Assembly (NCBI RefSeq): GCF_003585765.1
Contig: NZ_CP021235.1
Coordinates: forward strand, 434,001-498,000
Direction of reading: 5' to 3'
Source of the DNA: Pontibacter actiniarum
Lineage (GTDB): Bacteria > Bacteroidota > Bacteroidia > Cytophagales > Hymenobacteraceae
DNA length: 64,000 nt
A program made the translations under genes and the position numbers. The notes beneath the pieces are model-generated. The model ran no database searches, was not told the DNA's origin, and saw only the letters and a program-made list of their open reading frames with translations. Below are positions 1-8,589 of the stretch, in pieces. The first letter of the stretch is position 1, and every line of letters starts with the position of its first letter.

Positions 1-383
1 TTCCCCAGCTCCACATGGTCGCAGGCCCCCGTAATGGCGCCGCACCTTGTGTGGCCCAGCACCACAACCAGCTTGGACCCCGCTGCCTTGCAGGCAAACT
101 CCATGCTGCCCAGTATGTCTTCGTTTACAATGTTGCCGGCAATCCGGATACTGAAGATGTCTCCCAGGCCCTGGTCAAAAATCAGCTCGGCCGAAGTTCT
201 GGAGTCGATGCAACTGAGTATGACAGCGAAGGGAAACTGGCCCGTAGAGGTCTCGTTCACCTGCTGCAGGAGGTTCCGGTTGGCTTTCAGGTTGTTGACA
301 AAGCGCTCGTTTCCCTCCTTCAGAAACTGAATCGCCTTCTCCGGCGTCATGCTGCTCTGCGTTTCTTTGGTATGTGTTCTCAT
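1..383 (-). CDS. beta-class carbonic anhydrase (C-terminus outside window)
   Basis: Interconverts CO2 and bicarbonate with a zinc ion, normally in the cytoplasm. Read on the minus strand from the ATG at 383, the 127 visible residues contain both zinc-site signatures of the beta class: SCIDSR (first Cys plus the Asp-Arg dyad) and GHTRCGA (His and second Cys). The rest of the protein lies beyond position 1. The start is preceded by only 14 nt after the bestrophin-like gene at 398-1303, so the two very likely form one transcript. No signal peptide is seen at the N-terminus. The family call is secure; the linkage to a bicarbonate-permeable channel is inference. Confidence 0.93.
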   Translation of the reverse strand, partial: MRTHTKETQSSMTPEKAIQFLKEGNERFVNNLKANRNLLQQVNETSTGQFPFAVILSCIDSRTSAELIFDQGLGDIFSIRIAGNIVNEDILGSMEFACKAAGSKLVVVLGHTRCGAITGACDHVELG

Positions 384-397
384 GGTATGGTAGTTGG

Positions 398-1303
398 TTA
401 CATAATGTAGTACTTCTCTGCGGCTAAAGGCTTGGGCACATCCGCGTCGTGCAGTATCTGCTTAATGTTGATCTCGATGGTTCTGGCAATAGCCGTGACG
501 GGTGTGTCAGTGGGCTTGTTGCGGAAGGGGTCCTGCATGTGCCGCGCCGTTTTCTCTATCAGGAAGAAGGTCGTGGCGATAAAAGTCAGGACCGGAATCT
601 CATACACGCCTATCGTCTCGACCAGGGCCAGCGACAGCACCACCAGGAAGAGGTAAATAAAGAAGTGCACGATCAGCTTATAGGTAACGGGAAACACGGT
701 GCCCCTGATGCGCTCGGCCTTGCCCATCGACTCGCAGAGGCGGGTGAGGGTGCTGTCGAGCTGCACCTGCTGGTACGGGTTTACCGCCTCAAGCCGAAGC
801 AGGGCTTTCAGGTCGTGCACGTGGCACATGAGCAGGGCCAGCGGCTTGTTGCTGTGCTTCCGGATGTAGTTTATCTCCTCCGGCGACAGGTTGGCCTCCT
901 GCTCTTCCTTAATGGGCTCGTTCCCCCGCAGCGACTCCCCCAGGCTGTAGCACCAGGCAATCTGGCGGTAGGCCATCCGGTGCAGCAGCTGCCGCGGCTC
1001 CGTCCGCTCCTCGTCCACGAAGCCTTTTAGCTGCAGCACCAGGGAGCGGGAGTCGTTTACAATGGCACCCCATACTTTGCGGGCCTCCCACCAGCGGTCG
1101 TACGACTGGTTAAGTTTAAAAGCAAGTATAAGGGAGATGGAGGTACCCAGGATAGCCGGCAGCTGAAACGGAACAGGCGGCAAGTAATCGGTGAAAAAAT
1201 GTTTCAGGAGGTGGAAAGCCACAGAAAAAAGCAATACCCGCAGCACGTCATACTTTACTTTGTTGAGCATGTAGCTGAAGGGAATCGTTTTGTCTATGAG
1301 CAT
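398..1303 (-). CDS. bestrophin family (UPF0187) anion channel protein
   Basis: Bestrophins are pentameric anion channels; some conduct chloride and bicarbonate. The 301-residue product has the family length and the characteristic block around residues 50-85 (ISLILAFKLNQSYDRWWEAR), with membrane segments near residues 20-40, 45-65 and about 205-250. It is an integral inner-membrane protein without a cleavable signal. The next gene on the strand, 14 nt away, is a beta carbonic anhydrase, suggesting the pair handles bicarbonate together. Family assignment is firm. Bacterial homologues are sometimes sodium-permeable, so the ion carried here is not settled by sequence. Confidence 0.9.
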   Translation of the reverse strand: MLIDKTIPFSYMLNKVKYDVLRVLLFSVAFHLLKHFFTDYLPPVPFQLPAILGTSISLILAFKLNQSYDRWWEARKVWGAIVNDSRSLVLQLKGFVDEERTEPRQLLHRMAYRQIAWCYSLGESLRGNEPIKEEQEANLSPEEINYIRKHSNKPLALLMCHVHDLKALLRLEAVNPYQQVQLDSTLTRLCESMGKAERIRGTVFPVTYKLIVHFFIYLFLVVLSLALVETIGVYEIPVLTFIATTFFLIEKTARHMQDPFRNKPTDTPVTAIARTIEINIKQILHDADVPKPLAAEKYYIM

Positions 1304-1688
1304 ACGGAGTGTTTATCGAGTTTCTAAGAATCGCCTGTAAAAGCGCACAGCGCGGTGTGCCGGAAACTATTCTACGCCATCTTTTCGGGAATAGTTAGAC
1401 GCACCTGTAGCCCAAAGCGGCTTGTGTCGGTCTGTGTTATGCCACCAAGTCGGCCTTGCCAACTTAGCGGCCCAAACCAACGTTTTGCTTAATAAGGCGC
1501 TAATTAACAGGGTGGTTGCAGAGCTTTTAATAGCTCTGCAACATTTGCCTTGATTTTAATGTACATACATTTTATGTAGGTATTATTAATCGATGCCTGC
1601 CAATCCTCAGACACACGAGCGCAGCTAACCCATGCCGCAGGCATGCCGGCGGCGTTTGAAGATACAACAAACCTAAAAATCACAGATT
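1304..1688. other. intergenic region between divergent genes
   Basis: About 385 bases between the bestrophin and YceI genes. It must hold both promoters, but no clear TTTG-N20-TAnnTTTG pair was recognised. The stretch at 1555-1590 is AT-rich. No credible small gene or RNA was found. Confidence 0.5.
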
Positions 1689-2225
1689 ATGGCTACAACA
1701 AAATGGGTCGTAGACCCGACGCACAGCGAGGTACAGTTTAAGGTGAAGCACCTGATGATTACGACCGTAACGGGGTATTTCAGCAAGTATAACGTAGAGG
1801 TGGAGACAGAAGACGAGGACTTCACAAAGGCCTCGCGCATTGTTTTTACGGCTGATGTGGACTCTATCAGCACCAATAACGAGCAGCGCGACACGCACCT
1901 GAAATCGCCCGACTTTTTCGACGCTGCCAACCATGCCCAGGTTCGCTTTGAAGGCAACAAGTTCGAGAAAGCCTCCGACGACCAGTACAAACTGCACGGG
2001 GACCTCACCATCCGTGGCACTACAAAGCCGGTAACGGTTAATGTGGAGTTCGGTGGTATCGTTGTGGACCCGTACGGGCAGACAAAAGCGGGCTTTACCG
2101 TCACCGGCAAGATCAACCGTAAAGAGTTCGGCCTGTCCTGGGACGCGGTAACAGAAGCCGGTAGTGTGGTGGTGAGCGATGAGATCAAACTCAACAGCGA
2201 CATCCAGCTGGTAAAGCAAGGCTAA
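1689..2225 (+). CDS. YceI family protein
   Basis: YceI-like proteins are lipocalin-type beta barrels that bind long amphiphilic molecules such as polyisoprenoids. The 178-residue sequence covers the whole domain: it opens with KWVVDPTHSEVQFKVKHL and contains the SPDFFDA block (about residue 73) and the TIRGTTKPV block (about residue 115). Unlike many YceI proteins it has no signal peptide and is predicted cytoplasmic. It stands alone between a divergent channel gene and a terminator at 2264-2297. The ligand is unknown. Confidence 0.92.
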   Translation: MATTKWVVDPTHSEVQFKVKHLMITTVTGYFSKYNVEVETEDEDFTKASRIVFTADVDSISTNNEQRDTHLKSPDFFDAANHAQVRFEGNKFEKASDDQYKLHGDLTIRGTTKPVTVNVEFGGIVVDPYGQTKAGFTVTGKINRKEFGLSWDAVTEAGSVVVSDEIKLNSDIQLVKQG

Positions 2226-2263
2226 GCACTTTGCCTTATAGAGCTAAGTGGAGATAATCAGGA

Positions 2264-2297
2264 AGAGCTGCTTTCAGGTAAGGCAGCTCTTTTTGTT
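2264..2297 (+). terminator. intrinsic terminator after YceI gene
   Basis: Perfect 8-bp stem AGAGCTGC / GCAGCTCT (2264-2271 with 2283-2290), 11-nt loop, followed by TTTTGTTT. It lies 38 nt after the YceI stop codon. Confidence 0.85.
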
Positions 2298-2329
2298 TAC
2301 GGGCCGGGGATGGGCGGCTTGTACTGCTG

Positions 2330-3229
2330 CTACTTTTCATACTTGGTAGCGATCGGCTTGGGCTGCACTTCGCGGCCCCGGTTGTGGGCATAGGCCTTGG
2401 TAACCTCCGCACCCAACAGCAGGATAACGGAGGAGTAGAAGACCCACAGCAGCAGTATGACCAAAGAGCCCGCCGCCGCATAGATACCGGAGATAACCAT
2501 GCGCCCGAGCAGGAAGTTAATGATCTGCTTGCCGATCAGGAAGAGCAGGGACGTGATGGCCCCACCCATCAAGGCATCCTTCCAGGGCACCTTCACATCG
2601 GGCAGGATCTTGAGTATCGCAGTGAAGAAGACGTACACTATCGTTAGGTAGAAGACGGTGTTTACAACCTGGATGGTGGAGGAGAAGTGCTCCTCCAGCA
2701 GCATCCGCAGCTGATCGCCAAGCATCGCCACCAGGGTGTCGAACAGCAGGCTGAGGGCAAACAGCAGGCCCAGGTTCGCTACCATCGCCAGCGCTGAAAG
2801 CCTGTTTTTCAGCAGTTGCACCAACCCCACCCCAGGTTTTGTCCGTACCTGCCACACGGCGTTCAGCGCCTTCTGTATAATAAAGAACGTGATGGTAGAG
2901 CTTTGGATGATAATGACCAGGCCTATGGTTATTCCCCAGAACCCGGTGGGGGCCTCTACGGCGTTCTCCAGTATGGAGCTCACCTGCGTGCTTGCCTGCT
3001 CGCTAACCAGGCTTTCCACCTCTTTCACAAGTTGGGAGCGCACGGTGCTTTCCGAAAAGAAAATAGAACCGGCAAACATAAGAATGATCAGGATGGCAGG
3101 AAGAGAGAAAATGGTGAAGAAGGCAATAGCGGCACTGTAGACGATCGGCTCGCCCTGCAGGAAGTTCCGTCTGGAGTACTTCAATATCTCCCAGGTGTTT
3201 GTAAAGAAATGCTTCAGTTTTTTTACCAT
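2330..3229 (-). CDS. YihY/BrkB family inner-membrane protein
   Basis: A 299-residue polytopic membrane protein of the YihY/virulence factor BrkB family. The N-terminus matches the family (residues 14-45, SRRNFLQGEPIVYSAAIAFF). Six hydrophobic segments follow, with a cytoplasmic basic C-terminus. The transported substrate is not established for the family; it was once misannotated as RNase BN. It is a single gene, convergent with YceI. The long unrelated reading frames on the opposite strand are shadows. Confidence 0.9.
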   Translation of the reverse strand: MVKKLKHFFTNTWEILKYSRRNFLQGEPIVYSAAIAFFTIFSLPAILIILMFAGSIFFSESTVRSQLVKEVESLVSEQASTQVSSILENAVEAPTGFWGITIGLVIIIQSSTITFFIIQKALNAVWQVRTKPGVGLVQLLKNRLSALAMVANLGLLFALSLLFDTLVAMLGDQLRMLLEEHFSSTIQVVNTVFYLTIVYVFFTAILKILPDVKVPWKDALMGGAITSLLFLIGKQIINFLLGRMVISGIYAAAGSLVILLLWVFYSSVILLLGAEVTKAYAHNRGREVQPKPIATKYEK

Positions 3230-3611
3230 GCCCTTTTACCGCCTTTACTGCAGGCTCTGTTGAATAACGCTTACCGGGCGCATTGGTTGGTGGCATTGCC
3301 GGAAAGCGACTTACCCCAGTGGGGCAGAGGAGCACCATTAGGTGGTGAAGGCGGCTGTACGGTAAAAGGCGTGAGCGTTGCTGCTGCTTTTAAGCTGCAA
3401 CCGTACAGCCGCGCTGTTTCTGGTATCATTTTTTGCTCCCGTTAGTTTGGTTTGTTTCTGTTGATAATCAGTGTGATAGGTTGCTTTTTGTGCTTTTTAG
3501 AAGCTAGCTGCCTCTGCTTTGGCGCATGTGCCGGAGGCGGCGTGGCATACAAATTGTAAATGACTGCTCTAAATGCGTGACAGTTTGTTTTAAAGACTAA
3601 ATAACACGTTT
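3230..3611. other. intergenic region
   Basis: Around 380 bases between divergent genes. The last 100 bases are AT-rich and should contain the promoter of the glycine-zipper gene, but no full TTTG/TAnnTTTG match was found. No RNA gene or repeat recognised. Confidence 0.45.
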
Positions 3612-4175
3612 ATGAAAAAAGGAACATTCATTTTCAGCCTGGTTTTTATAGTATCAATCATGCTGAGCAAGCCGGGAGAGGCACAGGATAGAAAGATAAG
3701 CCCACAGGCAAAAGGCACTGTTATCGGCGCTGCAACGGGTGCCGCCGCAGGTGCCATCATACACAAGCGCAACCGCGTGGTAGGCGGTGTTGTCGGCGGT
3801 GTAGTAGGTGGCGGCGCAGGCTATGTAATTGGCAAGCGCATCGATAACAAGAACAAGGCAGAAGAGGCCGAACGGGCTGCCGAGGCAGAACGTATAGCGG
3901 CCGCGGAAAGAGCCGCCGCCGAGGCTAGGGAGACAAGAGCAGTAGCTGCAGCCAGTGCCCCTGCCAGCGCGCCGGCTAAAAAAACAGTTGCCGCAAAGAG
4001 AGCGGCCGCCCCAGCCAGGCAAGCGCTTGCTGCCCCGGCCCCGGCCGCAGTTGCCTATGCCGACTACACAGAGGTCCAGGACCCTATCATGACCATTGCT
4101 TTCCTGCCGAACCCCACGTACGGAGACCCCTCTACCGCATACAGCACCTCTGAGGTAAGGAGAAAAAGCTGGTAA
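3612..4175 (+). CDS. exported glycine-zipper protein with Ala/Lys-rich tail
   Basis: The 187-residue product starts with a signal peptide (MKKGTFIFSLVFIVSIMLS, likely cut near GEA-Q). A glycine-zipper segment follows (about residues 35-75, with GxxxG-type runs GAATGAAAGAII and GGVVGGVVGGGAGYVIG), as in YMGG-like outer-membrane-associated proteins. Residues 80-115 are an Ala/Glu/Arg-rich helix, probably coiled coil, and residues 115-150 a low-complexity Ala/Pro/Lys linker. The role is unknown; glycine zippers usually insert into or pack against membranes. It is followed by a terminator and stands alone. Confidence 0.75.
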   Translation: MKKGTFIFSLVFIVSIMLSKPGEAQDRKISPQAKGTVIGAATGAAAGAIIHKRNRVVGGVVGGVVGGGAGYVIGKRIDNKNKAEEAERAAEAERIAAAERAAAEARETRAVAAASAPASAPAKKTVAAKRAAAPARQALAAPAPAAVAYADYTEVQDPIMTIAFLPNPTYGDPSTAYSTSEVRRKSW

Positions 4176-4206
4176 GCTAACGTATACGCAGCATTTCATG
4201 TACCTT

Positions 4207-4235
4207 AAGCCCGGACCTGTAGGTTTGGGCTTTTT
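4207..4235 (+). terminator. intrinsic terminator after glycine-zipper gene
   Basis: Stem AAGCCCGGACC / GGTTTGGGCTT (two G-T pairs) with loop TGTA, followed by a T run at 4231-4235. Confidence 0.8.
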
Positions 4236-4261
4236 ACAAGCAAACACTAAAGATGATACTT

Positions 4262-4717
4262 ATGAAACGATACTTGTCTATCCTGTTCTTTGCCGTTGTG
4301 CTTTCGTCTTGCACGCAGCAGAAAGAGGCGGTAAACATACAGCGCCTGAACCAGGAGTTTATCAGTGCCTGGAACAACGATGACCCCGAGAAGGTGATTT
4401 CCTTCCTGGCAGACGATGTGCAGTTCATTCAGGGCGAAACGCACTTCAACGGCAAGTCTGAAGTTGCCAACAAGTGGGTAAAGGATACTTACCCCACCAT
4501 CAGCGACCTGAAAACGAATGTAGTAAGCACAGGTGCCGATGAGCAGATCGCCTACGAGGCGGGTACTTTCTCTGTGGATGTGCTCCCCTCCGGCACAGAC
4601 CAGCTGCACGGGATAGGAGAGGGTAACTTTATCCTGCTTTGGAAAAAGGGAGCCGACGGCAACTGGAAGCTCAGCTATGCACAGCTGGAGGGCTTGCCGG
4701 TGCAGGCAAAGAACTAG
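4262..4717 (+). CDS. NTF2/SnoaL-like lipoprotein (DUF4440-type)
   Basis: A small exported lipoprotein. The signal peptide MKRYLSILFFAVVLSS ends in the lipobox LSSC, and Cys is the predicted acylated residue. The remaining 130 residues fit the NTF2-like cone fold: helix LNQEFISAWNNDDPEKVISFLADDVQFI, then a strand-rich half ending in FILLWKKGADGNWKLSYAQLEG. No catalytic residue set is obvious. An in-frame ATG nine bases earlier (4253) is an alternative start; 4262 is preferred because it gives the usual charged signal-peptide start. It is convergent with the M3 peptidase gene and shares its bidirectional terminator. Confidence 0.78.
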   Translation: MKRYLSILFFAVVLSSCTQQKEAVNIQRLNQEFISAWNNDDPEKVISFLADDVQFIQGETHFNGKSEVANKWVKDTYPTISDLKTNVVSTGADEQIAYEAGTFSVDVLPSGTDQLHGIGEGNFILLWKKGADGNWKLSYAQLEGLPVQAKN

Positions 4718-4740
4718 CCACCGAAGTAACTGAAAACAAA

Positions 4741-4774
4741 AAGCCTGGCAAGTGTATACTTGCCAGGCTTTTTT
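4741..4774. terminator. bidirectional terminator
   Basis: Perfect 13-bp stem (4741-4753 with 4758-4770), loop GTAT, with T tracts on both strands. It serves the lipoprotein gene (plus) and the M3 peptidase gene (minus). The right arm contains the word TATACTT discussed in the findings. Confidence 0.92.
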
Positions 4775-4810
4775 ATGGAAGGTTTCCTGCGCGGGCAGGA
4801 AACGCGTCTT

Positions 4811-7006
4811 TTACTTTTTCGACTGCGGCTCTGTAACCGGGAAGCCGCGGTCACGCATCAGCGCATCGATTTTGGCGTCGCGGCCACGGAACTTTCTGTA
4901 AGCCTCGGCCGGGTCCATGGAGTTTCTAGGCGCGAAGAGGTACTTACGCAGCTTGGCCGCCACCTCTTTGTCGTAGAAGCCGCCCGGTGCCTCTTCAAAC
5001 GCCTCTGCGGCATCCGCTGTCAGCACATCGGCCCACATGTAGCCGTAGTAAGCGGTGGCATAGCCCTCCCCGGAGAACACGTGTCCGAAGTGCGGCGAAC
5101 GGTGGCGCATCACCAGTTCGCTTGGCATGTTCATGGCCGCCAGCGTTTCGCGCTCAAATGCATCCGGGTCTATACTTGCCGGGTCTGCCAGGTGGTACTT
5201 CATGTCCATCAGGGCCGACGCCAGGTACTCCGTCGTGGCAAAGCCCTGGTTAAAGGTAGAGGCCTTTTTGATCTTCGCCACCAGCTCCGCCGGCATTACC
5301 TCACCCGTTTTGTGGTGCTTCAGGAACTGGTTGATCACCTTGTCGGTAGACAGCCAGCGCTCGAGCAGCTGCGACTGGAACTCCGTATAGTCCCTCACAC
5401 CGCCGTTCAGCGTCGGGTACTTCACATTAGACGACAGGAAGTGCAGCGCATGGCCGAACTCGTGGAAGAAGGTCGTCGCATCATCCCACGAAACCAGCAC
5501 TGGCTCGCCCGGAGCCGGCTTGATGAAGTTGGAGTTGTTGGAGGCCAGCACGGTTTGCTTGCCGTTGAAGGTGGTGTGGCTGCGGTACGGCGAAGCCCAG
5601 GCGCCGGAGCGTTTGCCCTGGCGTGCAAATGGGTCCAGGTACCACAGGCCGATGTGCTCTCCGGTCGTCTTGTCGGTTACTTCCCATACTTTCACATCTT
5701 CGTGGAAAACAGGCACAGCGCCTTCCGCCACTGGCGTAAACTTGTAGTTAAACAGCTCTCCCGCGGTAAAGAAAAGCGCCTGCGTCAGGTTGTTCAGCTC
5801 CAGGTACTGCTTTACCTCGTCAGAGTCCAGGTCATACTTCTGCTGGCGCACTTTCTCGGCGTAGTAGCGATAGTCCCACGGCTTGATCGTGATGCTCTTG
5901 CCGCTGGCATCGGCCACCGCCTGCATGTCTGCCACTTCCTCTTTCACGCGGGCGATGGCAGCCGGCCAAACGGCGTTCATCAGGTCCATGGCGCGCTCCG
6001 GTGTTTTAGCCATGCGGTTCTGCAGGCGCCAGTCGGCGTAGTTGTCGTAGCCCATCAGCTTTACGCGCTCATTTCGGAGCTGGAGTATCTTCTGGATGTT
6101 CTCGTTGTTATCGGAGGCGTCGCCGTTGTCGCCGCGGGAGTAGTAGGTGTTCCATACTTTCTCGCGCAGCGCACGCTCGTCGGAGTAGGTCAGGAACTGG
6201 TCCATGGACGAGCGGGTGTTGGTTACGGCATACTTGCCTTCCTGGCCGCGGTCGGCGGCGGCTTTGGCGGCAGCCTTCACAAACGACTCCGGCAGGCCGC
6301 TCAGCTGGTCTTTGGTCAGGTAGGTAACGTAGTTCTCCTCATCGGCCAGGATGTTGTTAGAGAACGCGGTGTAGAGCGACGAAAGCTCTTTGTTGATAGC
6401 GGCATAGCGCGCTTTGGCAGCGGCATCCAGGTTGGCGCCCTCCATGGCAAAGCCTTTGTACACCAGCTGCACTACGCGTTGCTGGTCTGCCGGCAGGGCC
6501 TTTTTCTGGGAGTTGTCATAAACCGTTTTGATGCGCTGAAACAGCTTCTCGTTCTGGGAGATCTTTGAGTTGAACTCAGAAATCTTCGGGGCCAGCTCCG
6601 CCTGAATCGCCCTGAACTCCGGCGAAGACTTGTTGCTGCTCCAGATGCTGTAGTAGGTAAAGGCGCGGTTCAGCTCCTCGCCCGCCTTCTCCAGGGGCTC
6701 AATGGTGTTGGCGAAGGTAGCGGGGGCAGGGTTGTTGGCAATGGCCTCGATCTCGGCCAGCTGTATGGCCATGCCCTGTTCAATGGCTGGCTTCAGGTCG
6801 GCCAGGTCCATCTTGTCGAAAGCAGGAACGCCTCCGTAAGGGCCTGTCCACTTGGCCAGTAAAGGATTGTCGGTATGCTTTTGTTGCTCCATGGCGGTAG
6901 GTGTTTGTTGCGACTGCTGCCCCTGTTGGGTAGAGGTGCAACCGAGTAAGGCCAGCATCACAAGCACGCTTGATTTTTTGCCGGCATACAGCATCTGGTT
7001 TCCCAT
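4811..7006 (-). CDS. dcp: M3 family peptidyl-dipeptidase (Dcp-like), lipoprotein
   Basis: Zinc peptidase of family M3A that removes dipeptides from peptide C-termini or degrades short oligopeptides. The 731-residue protein has a lipoprotein signal ending LALLGC (Cys about residue 23), a Gln-rich linker, the long helical N-domain and the catalytic HEFGH motif at residues 515-519. Length and layout match peptidyl-dipeptidase Dcp. The lipobox puts it in the periplasm facing a membrane, where it would recycle peptides. It is convergent with the upstream lipoprotein gene. The 602-residue plus-strand reading frame opposite it is only a shadow. The exact Dcp versus oligopeptidase activity is inferred. 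Confidence 0.93.
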   Translation of the reverse strand: MGNQMLYAGKKSSVLVMLALLGCTSTQQGQQSQQTPTAMEQQKHTDNPLLAKWTGPYGGVPAFDKMDLADLKPAIEQGMAIQLAEIEAIANNPAPATFANTIEPLEKAGEELNRAFTYYSIWSSNKSSPEFRAIQAELAPKISEFNSKISQNEKLFQRIKTVYDNSQKKALPADQQRVVQLVYKGFAMEGANLDAAAKARYAAINKELSSLYTAFSNNILADEENYVTYLTKDQLSGLPESFVKAAAKAAADRGQEGKYAVTNTRSSMDQFLTYSDERALREKVWNTYYSRGDNGDASDNNENIQKILQLRNERVKLMGYDNYADWRLQNRMAKTPERAMDLMNAVWPAAIARVKEEVADMQAVADASGKSITIKPWDYRYYAEKVRQQKYDLDSDEVKQYLELNNLTQALFFTAGELFNYKFTPVAEGAVPVFHEDVKVWEVTDKTTGEHIGLWYLDPFARQGKRSGAWASPYRSHTTFNGKQTVLASNNSNFIKPAPGEPVLVSWDDATTFFHEFGHALHFLSSNVKYPTLNGGVRDYTEFQSQLLERWLSTDKVINQFLKHHKTGEVMPAELVAKIKKASTFNQGFATTEYLASALMDMKYHLADPASIDPDAFERETLAAMNMPSELVMRHRSPHFGHVFSGEGYATAYYGYMWADVLTADAAEAFEEAPGGFYDKEVAAKLRKYLFAPRNSMDPAEAYRKFRGRDAKIDALMRDRGFPVTEPQSKK

Positions 7007-7225
7007 ATAAGTAGGTAGTAAGGGTATAATAGTTAGAGTTTAGACATAGTTAGCGATAACTATAGCACAAGTTACTAAAAAATACCGATAGATTTGGCCT
7101 TGGAAGGCGCGTGGGTTAGCCTGGCCATGTGGATTAGGCGCTGTAAAAGCCGTGGGGGCAAACACTGGCTGCCCGCATCGGCACGTGCGCCCCAACGTAT
7201 AGCAACCTTAAACCCAACGTATAAG

Positions 7226-7681
7226 ATGGACGAGCAAAGCACACGCAACAAGCAAACAACACTGCAGCTATATAACACCGTACTGCCTGCCATGGCAGAG
7301 CACATCCACCGGAACATTACCCCGGTTTTACCTCTCTTTCACGATTTTAAACTGGAGCGGCTCATCGATACCTGGACCAAAGACCCCGCCGCCGACCCGG
7401 ACGAGAGCGTTAGCGTCGAGAACGGCAACGTGCAGCAACTGGGGCTAAAGCTGCGGCTGGAGGGCTTCCAGAGAGCCGGGGCCGAGGCCTTCGACATTTC
7501 CAAAGACCTCCTCTTTAAACTGGAGCATCACAGCTACACCGTAGGCCCCAACAAAAACGACAGCTGGCTTGAAAAAGAGTACCACCAGAAGTGGGAGAAG
7601 TCAGAGTACGAAACGATTGCCGAGAAGTGGAGCGAGGAACTGATCGAGGAGCTCACGCAGCGGCTTGAAAAACTGTCCTAA
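7226..7681 (+). CDS. hypothetical protein
   Basis: A 151-residue cytoplasmic protein, mainly helical and acidic, with many Glu, Lys and Trp in the last third (SWLEKEYHQKWEKSEYETIA). No family recognised. The reading frame is open further upstream to 7094, but the ATG at 7226 is chosen because the extra 44 residues are Arg- and Trp-rich and unlike the rest. No membrane segment, signal peptide or known motif. Codon use matches neighbouring host genes, so it looks like a native gene. Confidence 0.6.
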   Translation: MDEQSTRNKQTTLQLYNTVLPAMAEHIHRNITPVLPLFHDFKLERLIDTWTKDPAADPDESVSVENGNVQQLGLKLRLEGFQRAGAEAFDISKDLLFKLEHHSYTVGPNKNDSWLEKEYHQKWEKSEYETIAEKWSEELIEELTQRLEKLS

Positions 7682-7838
7682 ACCGACATGCCTGGCAACC
7701 CTGAACGGCGGTGCTGCTCGCTGCATGAGCGACGGAAGCAGCTAGAAGGCTTTAAAACCTTTGCGCGCGGCCCGTACGTTCTGCCTTGCCAGCGCAAGCT
7801 TTGCCCTGGGCAGGTGGCGCCGGTACGGCCGGGCATGC

Positions 7839-7846
7839 TATCTTTG
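7839..7846 (+). promoter_or_regulatory. possible -7 box
   Basis: TATCTTTG matches the Bacteroidota -7 consensus TAnnTTTG but lies only 5 nt before the ATG at 7852 and lacks a TTTG box about 20 nt upstream. A leaderless start or chance match are both possible. Confidence 0.3.
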
Positions 7847-7851
7847 CTGCC

Positions 7852-8154
7852 ATGAACTCGATTAAGCTCAGCCCTTACTACCGCCTCTACGCCTTCTCGG
7901 ATTACCGGAGCATGAAAGCAGCCCTGCCTTACATGCGGCGGGTGGTGCTGGCAAAGGGGCTGGTGGAGGTGGAGGAGTCGGAGGCGCGGAGCTATGTATG
8001 GCGCATCAGGGGGCAGGGCTATAAGAACTACCTGGAGCCGCTCGGCAGCCAGCGTACCAAGGGCACAGGCATACAGTCCCTCATCACGGCCCTGCAGGTG
8101 CTTTACAAAAGCAATGGCTACTCTGCCCGGTACATTGTGATAGAGCGGGGGTAG
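7852..8154 (+). CDS. hypothetical protein, about 100 residues
   Basis: A basic protein of 100 residues, MNSIKLSPYYRLYAFSDYRS at the start, with several Arg, Lys and Tyr and no signal or membrane segment. No family recognised. The ATG at 7852 is preferred to an upstream in-frame start at 7786 because the extra residues are low-complexity Ala/Gly. Codon use is like the host genes. Function cannot be proposed from the sequence. Confidence 0.5.
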   Translation: MNSIKLSPYYRLYAFSDYRSMKAALPYMRRVVLAKGLVEVEESEARSYVWRIRGQGYKNYLEPLGSQRTKGTGIQSLITALQVLYKSNGYSARYIVIERG

Positions 8155-8589
8155 GCTGCTTTTTATACTTGTGGTAGCGGATGCGCTGCTTTGCGGTAGC
8201 AGGTAAGCGCCTGAAACTGCCGGGGCAGCGTTGGCATTACTGTTGCCTTTCTTACTACAAGAGCTACAGGAAGCCCTTATTCTAGGATCTGCCCTTTACC
8301 AACCTGCAGGCCTGGAGTATCGGCAGCTCTGTTTCAGAAGCGGCCTGTTGTCGGGCCGTTTTTCCGTTAACCATTCCTGCGGTACCGCCAGCACCCCTTA
8401 TTCCTGCTGTTTACCCTCATAACGTTTCCCGAAGTGGCCTTTTCATGGCCTGTGTCAGTGCTTTTATATTTGTTTGAATGCCTTTTGTTTATGAACGATA
8501 CCGAAGGCGGGCCGTATTATCTACTACGGAGGAACAATACGAGAACGGTTGTTGGCTCTGCCATTTAAAACAAACTTAATAATAAAGCT
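8155..8589. other. intergenic region with promoter of the YsnF gene
   Basis: About 435 bases with no convincing gene; a 63-codon frame at 8231-8422 has no family match and poor composition. The region contains TATACTT near 8164 and the promoter-like sequence listed at 8441-8472. Confidence 0.45.
8441..8472 (+). promoter_or_regulatory. candidate promoter of YsnF/AvaK gene
   Basis: TTTC at 8441-8444 and TATATTTG at 8465-8472, 20 nt apart, match the Bacteroidota TTTG-N20-TAnnTTTG layout with one mismatch. It implies a leader of roughly 110 nt before the ATG at 8590. Confidence 0.45.

Noticed and set aside
4760-6568. 602-codon open frame on the plus strand
   Set aside because: It lies opposite the M3 peptidase gene, which has full family motifs; the plus-strand product is Arg/Val/His-rich without any domain, a typical shadow in high-GC DNA.
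8231-8422. 63-codon frame after the 7852-8154 gene
   Set aside because: No family similarity, unusual Leu/Ser/Cys composition and no promoter or start context; more likely random.
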